Positions 23,398-34,865 of a DNA stretch of 64,000 nt are shown here, in pieces (positions within the stretch are counted from its first letter, which is position 1; every line of letters starts with the position of its first letter). The translations under genes and the position numbers were made by a program. The DNA is from Molanna angustata (taxonomy: Eukaryota; Arthropoda; Insecta; Trichoptera; Molannidae): positions 12,332,607 to 12,396,606 of the forward strand of contig OY754968.1 of the NCBI GenBank assembly GCA_963576475.1. Direction: 5' to 3'. Below the pieces are notes generated by a model. It searched no databases and was not told the DNA's origin. It saw only the letters and a list, made by a program, of their open reading frames with translations.

Positions 23398-23545
23398 GAA
23401 TAATAGGAAAGCATGTTTGACGCGATGCATGGATGTAAATGAGGCGAAACATATCTGTCAAGATAGAAGAGTCTGGCATTCGATTCTCTCTGCCTTACCA
23501 CAAATAGGGAAACGGTGTGATGGTACGTATTCATATATATTAGAT
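23398..23545 (+). pseudogene. Second LINE C-terminal scrap with 3' tail
   Basis: Plus translation: VNEAKHICQDRRVWHSIL, fitting the A-x-D-R-x-x-W ending of insect LINE proteins. The sequence continues into TTCGATTCTCTCTGCCTTAC and GGTGTGATGGTACGTATT. That tail is also present at 32363-32430. It lies just downstream of the fragment at 23045-23372 but has its own C-terminus, so a separate insertion is likely. Confidence 0.5.
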
Positions 23546-24299
23546 TTTCTGAGGCACCTACGGCGCCTATTCATAACCCTTTTAGGATAAGTAGGTACAT
23601 ATATAATCTGGTTTAAACTTCATCACAAATTCAAAGTTCGTCAAGGAATTCATAATAGTTGGTTGGTTGGAAAAAATTGCCTTGTGGTAATAAACCCGCA
23701 TTGTAAACAGTATTGAACATGAAGTTTAATAAATAAAATAAAAAAAATAATAAAATAATTCTTTGCATCAAATATTTTTTATTCATATCATCACGGCATA
23801 CCCCACAACCTAGGTTAACCAGCAATATATGTGCGGTTGTGCATCACCAAACCTCATAGTAAAATCAACTAATAAATAAAATTAAAAAATACCAATGTAG
23901 GTAATAATTATATTATGTAGGTATAATAATAATTTTAAATACGTCCTTGAACAAATGGTGAGATTCTTACCAAAAGGCAATTTTTTCCAACTTAGCACTA
24001 TTTCCTGCCCAGAAAAACATTATTAAGCATAAGAAATATTTGGAAAAATATTGTATTTCCAGCGGGTATCGAAAGCAAGACACCACACAGAAGTCGAACG
24101 ACTTACCACTATGCATATTTTTAGTTATTGCTATGGAGTTTCATCAAAATATAGTCCATCGAGCTAGAAGTTAATTATTGGTAAATAAAAATTTTATTTA
24201 CAAGTATTTTTTTAACAGAATATCACAAATAAAACACGATGCGTATCAAATACAATAAGAAGGTAAATAATTAAAAAGAAGTTGAAAACACCCATTTTT
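23546..24299. other. AT-rich DNA; possible LINE tail scrap at 23961-23991
   Basis: No gene. Plus 23961-23991 reads AGATTCTTACCAAAAGGCAA, then TTTTTTCC, a weak match to the LINE 3'-tail family at 10621 and 44738. Confidence 0.35.
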
Positions 24300-24403
24300 A
24301 ATATAATTAAATAAAATAACTTAGTTTTTAACCACGTTGAGTATTTATATGCATAAAAAAACTCAACGTGGTTAAAAACTAAGTTATTTTATTTAATTAT
24401 ATT
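24300..24403. repeat. Perfect 43 bp-arm hairpin
   Basis: The left arm, 24300-24342, is exactly the reverse complement of the right arm, 24361-24403, over 43 bases, with an 18-base loop (TATTTATATGCATAAAAA). The inner ends are CCACGTTGAGT and ACTCAACGTGG. Sequence from the loop through the right arm and on to ATGTGCCACAAAGAATTAGC recurs at 43513-43615. A shorter echo is at about 56537. Confidence 0.95.
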
Positions 24404-24790
24404 AGTTTAAATGTGCCACAAAGAATTAGCAGCAAATTATGAAGATACCCATTTTTTAATTTAAATTCTTAATTCATAACTTTTAACTGGAAGTCATTTT
24501 TCGATAGTTTAAACTTTTAAATTCTAATACAAGCTTTTGTCTCAAAATAACCTACAAACTTTATTTATTAAATTTTTCTTACTTTTAATTTGTTAATCGT
24601 TAAATCGTGTAAAGAAATGTATATTTTTATTATTGAAAATATTTAAAAACAGTAAAATATTATTGTTGCATCTAAACGAATAAAAATCAAATTTTATTAA
24701 CGCTCAGCCGGAAACGTATAGCATTGTCACTTTGTATGAAATATATTATCAAAATATCAAAAGAATGGCTGTAAACATGCATTACCCCGT

Positions 24791-25158
24791 GTTCAGTAAC
24801 TATTGGTACTAAATTAAGAACGTTCTAAAATTGTAGATTTTAGATTTACGGTCTTATTTCAGCGTTATAAAATATCAACTTGGACTAAATGGAATAGGAA
24901 TGTATATATTTTGGACGGAACGTTCTTAAAAAGTTACTGAATTAGACTTATTATAATTCAGTAACTTTTTAAGAACGTTCCGGCCAATATAGGTATTATA
25001 ATACGTCTAATTCAGTTACTTTTTAAGAACGTTCTGGCAATATACGTTTTTTACGTTCCTATTCCATTTAGTCCAAGTTGATATTTTATAACGCTGAAAT
25101 AAGACCGTAAATCTAAAATCTTCAATTTTAGTATGTTCCTATTATAGATACAATAGTT
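24791..25158. mobile_element. Foldback element, ~370 bp
   Basis: The arms are inverted copies of each other over about 160 bases. Left has GATTTTAGATTTACGGTCTT, TTTCAGCGTTATAAAATATC and AACTTGGACTAAATGGAATA; right carries their complements in reverse order. A repeated motif, CAGTAACTTTTTAAGAACGT, occurs in several orientations around the centre. Arms are about 90% matched by eye. There is no transposase, so it is a MITE-like foldback. Confidence 0.85.
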
Positions 25159-26362
25159 ACCTTATGAATCATTCGTTTAGATCTGCCTAAGCTTAAGTAA
25201 CATATATGTATGTGACAGTATATTGATGACTAGAAATCGTAATTAAATTTACCAGCAATGGAAAAACTACGAAAATCAACGTGTCCTGGCCACGTATCAT
25301 TATAGATTTGTAAATGATAATTGTGTTGGTGGTCGGTGTATGCAAATGTGAGGTCAGAGCCAGAAATAGATTTCCATCAAAACATTCATAATGTGTTTAC
25401 TGTTCCGGTTTACCGTGATTATCGATTGAAATAAACCTTGTGTTGTATCGTGAATTTCTATTGGTATCCTAGGGTCGGATGACAACTGATGAAACAGCGA
25501 TCGCTTTGAAACGGGTCGTATAAAAATGTGATTTATGACAAAGATTTCTTTTAATTTCTAAAATGTGCCACTATTTTTTATTTCGAAAATATAAGTGATG
25601 GAATATTTTTAGTAATATCACCAAGAAAATGATTATTATATATGTTTATAAAAATATTATTTATATTATAATTTTAACTCGATTTCACAAGATTATTTTA
25701 GAGATGCATTTGTATTTCTATTTAAGAACAACATATTCTTCTTACTCTTGTTCTAGATTATTGGTTTGCTGTTGAAAGATTTCCGTTCTTTTGGGAAGTG
25801 GAATAAGAGCAATCCTATTTCTTTCCGCAATTGACGTCCGCATGTAAAAGGAGAAGAATTCTAAGAAAAGGTCAGTTATAATATCTAATCGATGTAAAAA
25901 CCCATATGTATGTGTGTATATAGCTCAACGAAACGAAAACTAAGAATATAAAAGTGTTTATCCAAATAAAAAATAGTAAAAAAAACATATTAGAAGTTGA
26001 ATGTATACAAAGATTAATTGGAAGAACTCAAAGCATAGTAGGTATTTTCCTTATATATTTTACTATAGAGAAATAAATAAATTATTAGGCGCCGCTTTAA
26101 AATAGTGCTTCCACTATTTTCTATTATCATCGTTTTCGGGTGTCCCGTTAGAGTCGGGTAAACGAAAATACAACAAGCAACAATAACACCTCACATAGTA
26201 CAACTATGAGGTTCACCACACATTCGGAATGTAGTGCTTTATTAGTGTGTGGGCTCACTTCGTTTTATTAGTTTTGCATACCCGGACACCTGCCGCTGGT
26301 TACCCCACATTGTGAGATATGCCGTGATGGTATAAATTATTAATAATAATAAAAATACATAG
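25159..26362. other. No gene; possible repeat at 26120-26350
   Basis: AT-rich. At 26120-26350 a more balanced stretch (GGGTGTCCCGTTAGAGTCGG through GCCGTGATGGTATAAATTAT) looks like a retrotransposon 3' end with an AATAAT tail, but it has no second full copy here. Confidence 0.35.
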
Positions 26363-26613
26363 TCGACCTTCGTGGCTCAGTTGATTAGGTATCTGATTGG
26401 CCTGACTGCTGATCCAAGGGTCCCGGTTTCGATTCCCGGTGGAGACACAGTTTCTAAAATTGTGTTTTCAGTCTGGATCTGTGAGACGATAAATATCGTA
26501 AGTCTCCAGAATATGGCAACTTTATGGGTGTGTGTTAAATAATTATTTGACATAGCACCTGTTAGTTGCCCGAGAAGCTACATAAAATAAAGTAAAATAA
26601 AAATAAATAAAAT
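26363..26613 (+). repeat. tRNA-derived SINE, copy C
   Basis: A-box-like TGGCTCAGTTGATTAGG and B-box-like GTTTCGATTCCCGG, then the family core (CAGTCTGGATCTGTGAGACG; CTCCAGAATATGGCAACTT), CCTGTTAGTTGCCCGAGAAG and an A-rich tail. Relative to copy B it has a short insertion (ATTGGCCTG) in the tRNA-like head. It lies just 3' of the (GAA)n tail of the minus-strand LINE at 26650-27463. Confidence 0.85.
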
Positions 26614-26641
26614 ACCTACCCCAAAACTATTATCCACAAAC

Positions 26642-27471
26642 TATTGTATCTTCTTCTTCTTCTTCAGCCAGTTTTCATCCATTCTTGGACAAAGGCCTCC
26701 CCTTTGATCCTCCACAACTCCCTGTCTTGGGCACACTGCATCCATCTCCCTCCGGCACATTTCTTGATGTCATCAGACCACCTTGCCTGGGGTCTGCCAA
26801 CACCTCTTCGACTTGTTCTCGGTCGCCATTCTAAGATCTTTTTGGTCCATCGTGAATCCTGGCATCTGGCAATATGCCCAGCCCAGCTCCACTTTAGGCC
26901 AGCGACCCTTTCCGCTACATCGGCTACTTTGGTTCTTTGTCTTATCATGACATTCTGAATTCTGTCCCTTATTGAAATACCCAGCAACTTTCTCTCCATA
27001 ACTCTCTGTGTCACTAACAGCTTGTGCATTATTCTTTTTGTTAGGACCGATGTTTCCATTCCATAAGAAAGCACTGGGAGAATACATGCATCAAATAGCT
27101 TCTTTTTCAAATAATAGGAGTATTTACGGGATTTCAGAATGTATGATAATTTTCCAAAAGCTGCCCAGGCAAGGCCACGTCTTCTCTCTATTTCTGCCTC
27201 TTGATTTTCTTTGGCAAGCATCACGGTATGGCCTAGATATATGTATCTGTCTACTCTTTCAATTTGCACTCCATCTATTATGATGGGGAAGGACTCTTCT
27301 GCGTTACTCATCATTTTGGTCTTGGAGATGTTCATCTTCAATCCAATGTTCACACAGGCTGAATTTATTTCTGTCAGCATAGTTTTCAATTCCTCCTCAT
27401 CCTTGGCAAATATGACAATATCATTTGCGAACCGTAGATTGCTGAGATACTCGCCGTTTATATTATTGTAT
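26642..27471 (-). mobile_element. 5'-truncated LINE insertion with 8 bp target duplication
   Basis: An exact direct repeat TATTGTAT flanks the element at 26642-26649 and 27464-27471. Between them lies a minus-strand LINE 3' end that stops at a short (GAA)n tail, seen as TCTTCTTCTTCTTC on plus. A (GAA)n-type tail instead of poly(A), with a 5' truncation, fits RTE-like LINEs. It holds the open frame described separately. Confidence 0.75.
26664..27463 (-). pseudogene. RTE-like reverse transcriptase, C-terminal ~265 residues
   Basis: Long uninterrupted minus frame encoding the distal RT palm, thumb and C-terminal tail of a non-LTR RT. It opens in the middle of the domain with NGEYLSNLRF, then FAND, where a catalytic FADD box is expected: the first aspartate is replaced by asparagine. 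ELKTMLTEIN, IGLKMNISKTKMM and YIYLGHTV follow, then VLSYGMETSVLTKR, the thumb WAGHIAR block, GVGRPQARWSDDI and the C-terminal DRELWRIKGEAFVQEW. There is no true start codon; the 5' end is cut by truncation. Lack of stops suggests a fairly recent insertion, but the truncation and the altered active site make it inactive. Confidence 0.85.
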
Positions 27472-29072
27472 ACAAACAAAAAATAATAAGGAAAGAAAAA
27501 AATATTGAACAGAATAAAATAGAGCTAAAGAATTATAACTATCAAAATAAAATAAAAAATTGAGCAATATAGTAAAGTAGAGGGTTTTGATTGGAGATGA
27601 AGTGATAGGAAGGACATAGAGGGGAAATGAAGGTCATGAAGGTGGCCGCCGCGGGCTATCAACTGACTTAACTTCGTCATTTTTCTATATTTGTTGTAAC
27701 TGAATTGGAATATATCAACATCATTAAAATTTTCATTGCACTGAAGGCATGTGCGCGGTATAATGAAAATTTTTCGATAGATCTCTCTATGTATATACTG
27801 GAACATGAAATAATATTTGTTTTCTGGTTATTATTTTGGGGAATGCAACTAATTTCACAATATCAGGAAAATCAACCTAGCTGTTCATTATATTTTAAAA
27901 CGATGATCGATCGAAAAAGATTCTGTGTGATTTACTTTCTTATGTACAATGTATGTACATATTATCATAATATGCAATTTTTTCTCATACAAATTAATTT
28001 GAATCAATTTCTCAATCGACAGCAGAATGAGAATTTTAGTGCTGCAGTTGCTCATACCTACCGCAGAGTGCACAAGGCCTTAATGTATGTATGTTTAAAT
28101 TAATTAAAAAATGTAGATAATTGATAAATGCGTGTGTATAAGATATGTAGTTTAGTTACACAAGAAAGATTAAGTGAAAATGAATTAATGATTTCCACGC
28201 TAATTATCATAGGTAGGTAGGTACCTACTTCACACATATGTAACTTTGTATTGAATAAAATTGTTGTTCAGAAAATTGCATAGATGCAAAGGTATCGCCT
28301 TCATAATATGAACACAAGAAAACAGTATAGATATTTTCTGATATCACCTAATCTAATTTATACTAAATTATTAGTTCAAAGCGATAGCAATAATGTGAGT
28401 CAAAAAGGTGATAAGAAGATGTTTTCTATTTTAGCGGTTCCAATTTATTTTTCATTGACAGTGAAGTAGTGACTGTGAAGTTATAAAACTATTTAAATTT
28501 GAATGAACATTAAAATCAGTGATTTTGTTTCAAATTTTAGTTTTATTATGTATGTTTCAAAAGGGCAATCATTTCCGTAAATGATTGAATAAATAAAAAA
28601 AATCATTACAAACAAAATTTGTTCACTGGAGGGCTAGTTTGGTCAAACGACAGAATGAAAACCCTCGGTTTATATATTCGATTTTTAAAATTTTCTATAT
28701 AGAAGACTCTTGCTTTTAATCTTATTAAATTTCGTTTAATTCATTCAATCTTCAGCAAAAATACATAAATTTAATACATTTCACATTTTACTAAAATTAT
28801 ATTGTTTTTGCAGGAATTGAATAAAAACAAGGTATGTGGTTGAATTGTTCAAATGATTACTTTAAAAGGTAGGTAGGTAGGTGAATATCTTGAGACGAGG
28901 CAATATGATATCGAGGCATATCCCTTCCCTTCTTGTCGCGGAGTCAGCCGCGCTTGTAAAACAAACTTAGTATAACCGACAGCAACCGGATAATTCCCAT
29001 TTAACTTCCGCCTCTAACTTATCGAATAATTTAACTTTACATTTATTCCACTCGACTCATCAATCAAGCGAT
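27472..29072. other. AT-rich DNA, no gene seen
   Basis: The 132-codon plus frame at 27705-28103 and the overlapping minus frames have no domain, and an AT-rich composition typical of chance frames. A GTAGGTAGGTAGGTACCTAC palindrome lies near 28210. Confidence 0.45.
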
Positions 29073-29560
29073 TCATTTATACAAAACAACCGACGCGCAC
29101 TTCCCAACTCTTCGGAAGGCGAGCGGCCGCAGCGGGTGCGAGAGGGACGCCCAACATCCCAGAGTCTTTGCGGAAAAATGACTCGGCATTACATAAATCC
29201 CCTCGGATGATGAAAAGTGAAGTCTTACAGATAAGACCGGCAAAAACTTACGATGAGAAATGAATCGCGATTTATATTCCGTCCCCGCCCCGCAAGGAGG
29301 CCCTCGCTCCGTCCCTGTCGCACCGCCGCGCGACCCAAGCGGGGAAAAAAGACGTAAAATATCCTTTCGTAGCGGAACATAAATCACCGCCTTATACTTT
29401 TATATGAAATCGCAAAAACTTTTCTGAAGACGTGAAACGAGATGATGCGTCAGCGACGGGTGTGAGGCATGTGGGGGGGCGGGTGTTCGAGGGGTAAGGA
29501 CGGCTAGGTAGGGGAGGGGAAGGGAGTGTGGGATGAGAGAGAGATGAAATCAGAAGGAGA
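29073..29560. other. CpG- and GC-rich patch in AT-rich DNA
   Basis: Roughly balanced composition with many CpGs (GAGCGGCCGCAGCGG, CACCGCCGCGCGACC) within very AT-rich DNA. It includes G-run DNA at 29472-29532 (GTGGGGGGGCGGGTG, GGGGAGGGGAAGGG) with G-quadruplex potential. Open minus frames of 104 and 90 codons follow from the composition and show no domain. It could be a conserved regulatory element or promoter; no TATA/initiator pair or exon could be supported. Confidence 0.4.
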
Positions 29561-29630
29561 AAAGCTTGACATTTATAACTAACCTCATCTGTCTTGGTGT
29601 CGCTGCCATATCTACATACATTCATGTGTT

Positions 29631-29656
29631 TGCTTGCTTGCTTGCTTGCTCGCTTC
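29631..29656. repeat. (GCTT)n microsatellite
   Basis: TGCTTGCTTGCTTGCTTGCT with one CTCG variant. It causes the repetitive 90-codon minus frame nearby. Confidence 0.9.
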
Positions 29657-31657
29657 ATACACATACATAGGTACGTGTGTACTACGGGGATATTGTATGC
29701 ATGTTACGTGCCAAACCTACACATTCATTATAACACCTCTCTGCTCCATATACATGCTAGATACTAACAAAGAAACCTTTGTGAAATATTTATGTAAGTA
29801 GCTTGCTACCTACATTATATATTTATTTATTTACGGTTACAAACAGTCTCAATTACAATTACCCACATAACGGCAAGAAAATGTAACACAAATTTTACAA
29901 AACATACATACATGAATGTAGTGAATCTAAATGAAAAGGTTTAAAGGAAAAATTAACAATAATGATTTATCATAATATTTGCCAACCATCTTTGTGGAGA
30001 ATAGAGGATAATTTGCCTACCTTTCTCGTATTCTGGTACAGAAATTAATATCCCATATCCCACAACTCTATACTTGAACTTGATGGCGATGACATAGATT
30101 TGAATTGTTTGTTTGATGAGAGTCCGAACATAAATACACACGATATGGTCTTGGTGCTAACTGACTTTTGTAGGCAAATATTGTAGGTATGAAGGGAGGT
30201 AGGTAGAATAAAGTCTAACAAATATTGAATCTCAAAATATTAATGTTCCACAATACATACCTACCCATGTGCATATATGTACATATACTTGAATTATGGG
30301 AATATCGTTCAATATAACATACATATACCTATTTGTATTCTTGTTACTTTCTTTGTTTTTTTTATCTTTTTATAATTTGTATTTGAAAAACAATTCTTAT
30401 TCTAAATAAGGAAAAACTATTTTTATTTTCATTTATATTCATATACATATAACTATGTATACTTTTTGATTTTTATATTTTTAACTTAAGATGATGTGAT
30501 GTATCTTTATTCTGTACTTTTTTATGTAAATGGTTTTGTTTTACCGTAAATAAATATATAAATTATACTGAACAATCTTATATAAAAAATTAAAATATAG
30601 AGTGCTGATTATTTTAGCTCTAATTTTTAAGTTATATTGATAACGTTGAATAAAAGCGTAGTATCAAATCAAATTAATTTATTTGATATGATTTAATTAA
30701 TCTTTTTCATTTTTGAAATGTTATTGAACTTGAATCGCTGGCTGAAAAGTCAATACATTGCACTGTAAATATAATCAAGTGTTAATTTCGACAAAAAATA
30801 TACTATTCGCACAACAGTTTATTTATTCATATTAGTTTGAGATTTGTCGTAGTTTAAGTTCATTTGCAATATGTGAAAAGAAAACTTTGTTACCCTTGAT
30901 GAATACATACATGATGTTTCAATGACTTTTCAAACTTAAAAAAAAATAATAAATTACGGTCAAAGTACCTCTGCACGATCACAAGTATTAAAGTCAAAAC
31001 AGCCTAAATGATCCGTCCTATGTTGGATTGTGTTCACACAAAGAGTGAATATGTAATACACCTGAAATATCTCGATTAAATTAAACAGATTCCACAGTGT
31101 CTCGAACATTAATCGAAGAACACAATAAAATTTGAATTTTTACTGTTCCTACTATCCTATTATACATAAGTAATGTATGGACTTTTCAGTGGTCAACTCG
31201 AAAAGTACGTACTCTAAAACTGTTTGTATATAAAATATATTGACTGTACCAATGTACAGACCAATAAAATAAAATACATAAATTATTTACAAATGATATA
31301 TTAAGTCAATTTAATTATGATTAAAATATCAACAAGATAAAATGGTAAAAGAGATAAATAGTATTATGTGTATAGTTTATAGTTCAAAATAGAATAGGTA
31401 TCTTCGAATGGCAAACATTCCATTGGAGGAGGGAGTAAAAATGTATAACACAATCTACCCTAACACCTGAAAACTGAAAGAAAAGCCATAAACCTTACCA
31501 TTTCCACCCTGCCTCTTCTCACGTACCTGGCATCAGGGATGCCACAACACACATAATCGGTATCGAACTTTTTGTATATCATGATATCAAAATTCAATCA
31601 ACTGTATCACAAACATAAAAGACCAAATAATTTAATGTATTATTTTCATTAGATTGG
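29657..31657. other. AT-rich DNA, no gene seen
   Basis: No recognisable coding. At 29819-29905 a TTTATTTATTTACGG start and balanced sequence hint at a minus-strand LINE tail, but no second copy was found. Confidence 0.4.
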
Positions 31658-31735
31658 TGGTGGCAGAACGGTTATCTCGCTTAGATTAGTAATCCAGTTG
31701 TCGAAAATTCGAATCCTGCCACGACAAATTTTGTT
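31658..31735 (+). repeat. tRNA-like sequence (tRNA pseudogene or SINE head)
   Basis: GTGGCAGAACGGTTATCTCG resembles a tRNA acceptor start and A box; AAATTCGAATCCTGCCAC resembles a B box with GTGGCAG/CTGCCAC end pairing. The T stem does not pair well and the length is irregular, so I do not call a working tRNA. It differs from the main SINE family of this window and may be the head of another SINE. Confidence 0.4.
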
Positions 31736-32164
31736 CTCCCTTTTTAGTACAATTATTTATTCAGGAAATGTGTGAGGGTTTATAAGTAATTGATGCAAAG
31801 ACATATTCATTCTTAAAAAATATATTTCATACTTGTGGTTAATATTTGTATGTATTTTCTTCAAGAAACATATTACAATTAACCTTAAAGTACATCAAAT
31901 AAGTACATTGACTTTTGATGCCAAAATAGTAACTTAACATAAAAAAATGATATTCCTAAAATACGTATTGTTACTGAAAATATTCATATTTGAGAACCAA
32001 ATATGTCATAATATGTATGTATGTGTATATAATTTCATTAATGAAACGTACTTATCTAAATATATTAATAAATTATATTAATATAATGTATGACAGATAA
32101 AAAAACGAAATAAAATAATACTATTGTTGAGGTGAGGTTAAAATAATGTATGTCAACATATAAA

Positions 32165-32323
32165 AATGTTATCAATATTATAAAATTTTTAAAAAAAAAT
32201 AAGTAAAAACAAAATTTTTAACTTTATTCCACTAGTTCAAATAAAATTTTGTTTTGTTTTTATTTTTTGAAATTTGTGTTTTTACTTTTTTTTAAGTAAT
32301 TTTATAAAATTGATAATGTTATT
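32165..32323. repeat. Imperfect inverted repeat, ~45 bp arms
   Basis: Left AATGTTATCAATATTATAAA pairs with right TTTATAAAATTGATAATGTT; inner AAAATAAGTAAAAAC pairs with GTTTTTACTTTTTTTT. AT-rich and gapped, possibly an old MITE. Confidence 0.6.
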
Positions 32324-32362
32324 CCATCACGTATTAGCAGTCGAAAAATTATAAATAAATAA

Positions 32363-32430
32363 AAATGTTGTGTTCGGTTCTCTCTGCCTACGCCACGGAG
32401 GACATGACGTGATGGTATATATGCATCTTT
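32363..32430 (+). repeat. LINE 3'-tail scrap
   Basis: TTCGGTTCTCTCTGCCTACG, then GACGTGATGGTATATATGC, matching the tail at 23480-23545. Confidence 0.5.
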
Positions 32431-33289
32431 CATAAAATTCAATTATACAATAATACCCAAATCCTTCGCAAATTGATGAGTTTCATAATTTCGCATGAGC
32501 CCCATCATCAATTCTTATAAAAAAGTAATCATCAATTTCGGACGACACCAAGAATTCGCGTTAACTTTGCATTTTTTTTTTATTTTGATGATTTCGTCAA
32601 GGATCCCATCTCCAGATAATGAGCACATTGAAATGGGACCAATCAGAAGATACTAGAAAGAGATACGGAATAAATAAAATCATCAAAATTGTCAATAAAA
32701 AATTGATTATTATTTATTGATGATCTGATATTTTGAATGTTTGATAATTGATTTAAAAACTCCATGTAAAGATAACTCTATAAAATAATCGGCGAAATAG
32801 GTACCTAATCTTTATTATATCATATTTGTGTGAACTTACCTCATTATTCGTTTGTTTCTATTTCAGTCAACAATATGTACATTCTACTTCAATTAAATGT
32901 TTCCATCATATTTAACTTTATAACTTAAAATATATTTTGGGAACATTTCTTTAAAATAATAAATTAAATATTCTGTAAATTATTATGCATCAATAGGCAT
33001 GAACAAAAATATGTTGACATGCTTTGATTTTAAATTGTTTACGTGGACTATTATGTCTTTGGAAAATTATCTTTTTATTATAAAAAATATATTTTTACAG
33101 GTATTAAGAGTAAATTTTGTTTTGACTAAATGAATATATTCTTGTAAAAAGTATCGTACCTGCTATAGATAGGTAAACGAAATTGGTTGATATATTCTAA
33201 TAATAAAAAAAAGTATTCTAAAGAAAATCCAAATATTATTTATAATGGTTTGTTTTCAGAAAATACTTTCTTCCATCAGACACAAGTTT

Positions 33290-33640
33290 AGTTATAACGA
33301 GAGGCAACCCTGAATTCGCCATGGGCGTCCCGCGTTCCCGTGGATGGGGCAAGGAGAATAGTGGGGTAACGACTGTGGCAATCTGCGGTCCATATTTTCC
33401 ACTTTATGTGTGACAGTTGAGGTAATATCGGGGTTCTTTCTGCACTCTGATTGGACGAAAAATAAACATTAAAGAAACGTACGGCCTGATGGTAGATGGT
33501 GTGAAGATATGTAGGTATTGTTCACCGCCATCTTGCTACCCGGAAAATTCTCCAGATATTGTATTAAGGTGTTGTACTGTAGGGGGTGTGGGAGGAGTGG
33601 GGGTAGGGGACTAGGATCCTCTCGGAAACTGTAATAAATG
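33290..33640. other. GC-richer non-coding patch
   Basis: Contains CGTCCCGCGTTCCCGTGG, GGGGTAACGACTGTGG and a G-rich run GTGGGAGGAGTGGGGGTAGG near 33588. No coding recognised. Like the patches at 10.1, 29.1, 55.2, 58.3 and 60.4 kb it stands out from the AT-rich background. Confidence 0.35.
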
Positions 33641-33864
33641 TTGAGATTTCTTTCAAGATGGAAACCAATTTGTTTTACTCTGAGTGTTTTTAAAACAAAG
33701 ATAAATTATTAGAATTCACACAGAATTTCTAAATTTTGTATGTGGATTTGCCATAAACTTGGCACAACTCATTATTTGATATATTGGAATTTTTATGTAT
33801 TTTTCAGAAACGAGTACCAACCCAGTGTAGGTATTCGACACATTTAAAATACATCATATTTTTG

Positions 33865-34055
33865 CTATTTTTACTACTTCTTCCTGGCACAGTCCCAAGA
33901 TACAGCCTATATTGGCTATCGGGGTCTGATCTTCTTGTCCTCAGGCTGTATTCTCTGTGGTTTTGGGTATCCATTTCACGCAAGCCGTTTTTTTTGTAGG
34001 ATCTTGAAGCGAGTGGGTATCCAGGTGTTCTTTGGTCTTCCTCTGTATGATGAGT
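33865..34055 (-). pseudogene. LINE C-terminal scrap, minus strand
   Basis: The minus translation starts RGRPKNTW, the G-R-P-x-x-x-W signature before the C-terminus of many insect LINE RTs. After a frameshift it gives GLREMDTQNHREYSLRTRRS and DPDS, matching the usual GL-x(3)-D-x-Q-(D/N)-R-x-x-(W/Y) ending. A (GAAGAA)-like tail follows, seen as CTACTTCTTCC on plus. Decayed and inactive. Confidence 0.65.
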
Positions 34056-34562
34056 TTTGCTATTGTTAGTGACATAGCTATCTTAGCTGTCAAGTTAAAA
34101 ATGTATGTATTACAAAAATAAGCGAATGAAATTGAAACAAATTATCATGAATAGCAAATTATCTTCTTATATTAGATATTAAACGATAATTGACCCTGTT
34201 TTGTATTCCATTTTTCGATTTCCATACTTATATGTAAACAATCACTTTTCACAGCTGATTTTGCATTAGAAACATTATGATAATTCTGAAAAAAAAAATA
34301 GGTATTATTTTTAGGTATCTTGTATTATTTAAAAAATATATATTTACACTTAAAAAATACGTGCATCCCAATCTCAGAGATAGTTTAAATAATAATTAAC
34401 ACTTTCTTGCTCCCTGTGAAAGTGGCGAGATTATTGCGATTTGGCAATTTCTTACAACCAATGTTTCCAGTCTGCAGAAGCAAGAATTCTTGTGAATTAT
34501 TTCTAAGTAAATTTCTCCTCTAGTGTGGATCGAACTCTAGATAAGTTTCTAATTCTTCTAGT
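34056..34562. other. No gene; LINE 3'-tail scrap at 34424-34462
   Basis: Within this stretch GCGAGATTATTGCGATTTGG, then CAATTTCTTACAACCA, resembles the LINE tail family of 10621 and 44738 in the same (minus) sense. Confidence 0.45.
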
Positions 34563-34865
34563 AAGTTTAATTATTCGAATATTTGGTTCTCGAATTGCAA
34601 AAATTGCCTTAAACCTTACACCACACTGATGCTCTACATGCTACAGTAAATTAGGCTTATAAATAAAAAAAATACTAAAAAACGAAGTATTGAACCCAAG
34701 ATGATTTTTATTAAGTTTAATTATTCGAATACTTGATTCTCGAGTTGCAGAAATTGTGTCAAATAAAAAAATAACTAACTTATTGCGTTAACTTTAAATA
34801 ATGTAACTGGTGGTGTTACATGCTGCAGTAAATTAGGCGTAAAAATAAAAACTCAAAAAAAAAGT
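34563..34865. repeat. Two-unit tandem duplication, ~150 bp
   Basis: AAGTTTAATTATTCGAATA starts at 34563 and 34713. Both units contain GATTCTCGAGTTGCA-like text, CATGCTGCAGTAAATTAGGC (first unit CATGCTACAGTAAATTAGGC) and an A-rich end. The units have diverged by several substitutions and small gaps. Confidence 0.85.

Larger units (their letters stand above)
31736..33289. other. AT-rich DNA with scattered repeat scraps
   Basis: No gene. It holds an imperfect foldback (32165-32323) and a LINE tail scrap (32363-32430), listed separately. Confidence 0.4.

Noticed and set aside
26644..26958. 104-codon plus frame, and others on plus through 27486
   Set aside because: Antisense shadows of the LINE reverse-transcriptase frame on minus.
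27705..28103. 132-codon plus frame and overlapping 93-codon minus frame
   Set aside because: AT-rich amino-acid mix, no domain, no conserved neighbours. Consistent with chance frames.
31658..31735. Possible functional tRNA gene
   Set aside because: Ends pair (GTGGCAG/CTGCCAC) but the T arm does not fold and the spacing is irregular. Kept only as tRNA-like.
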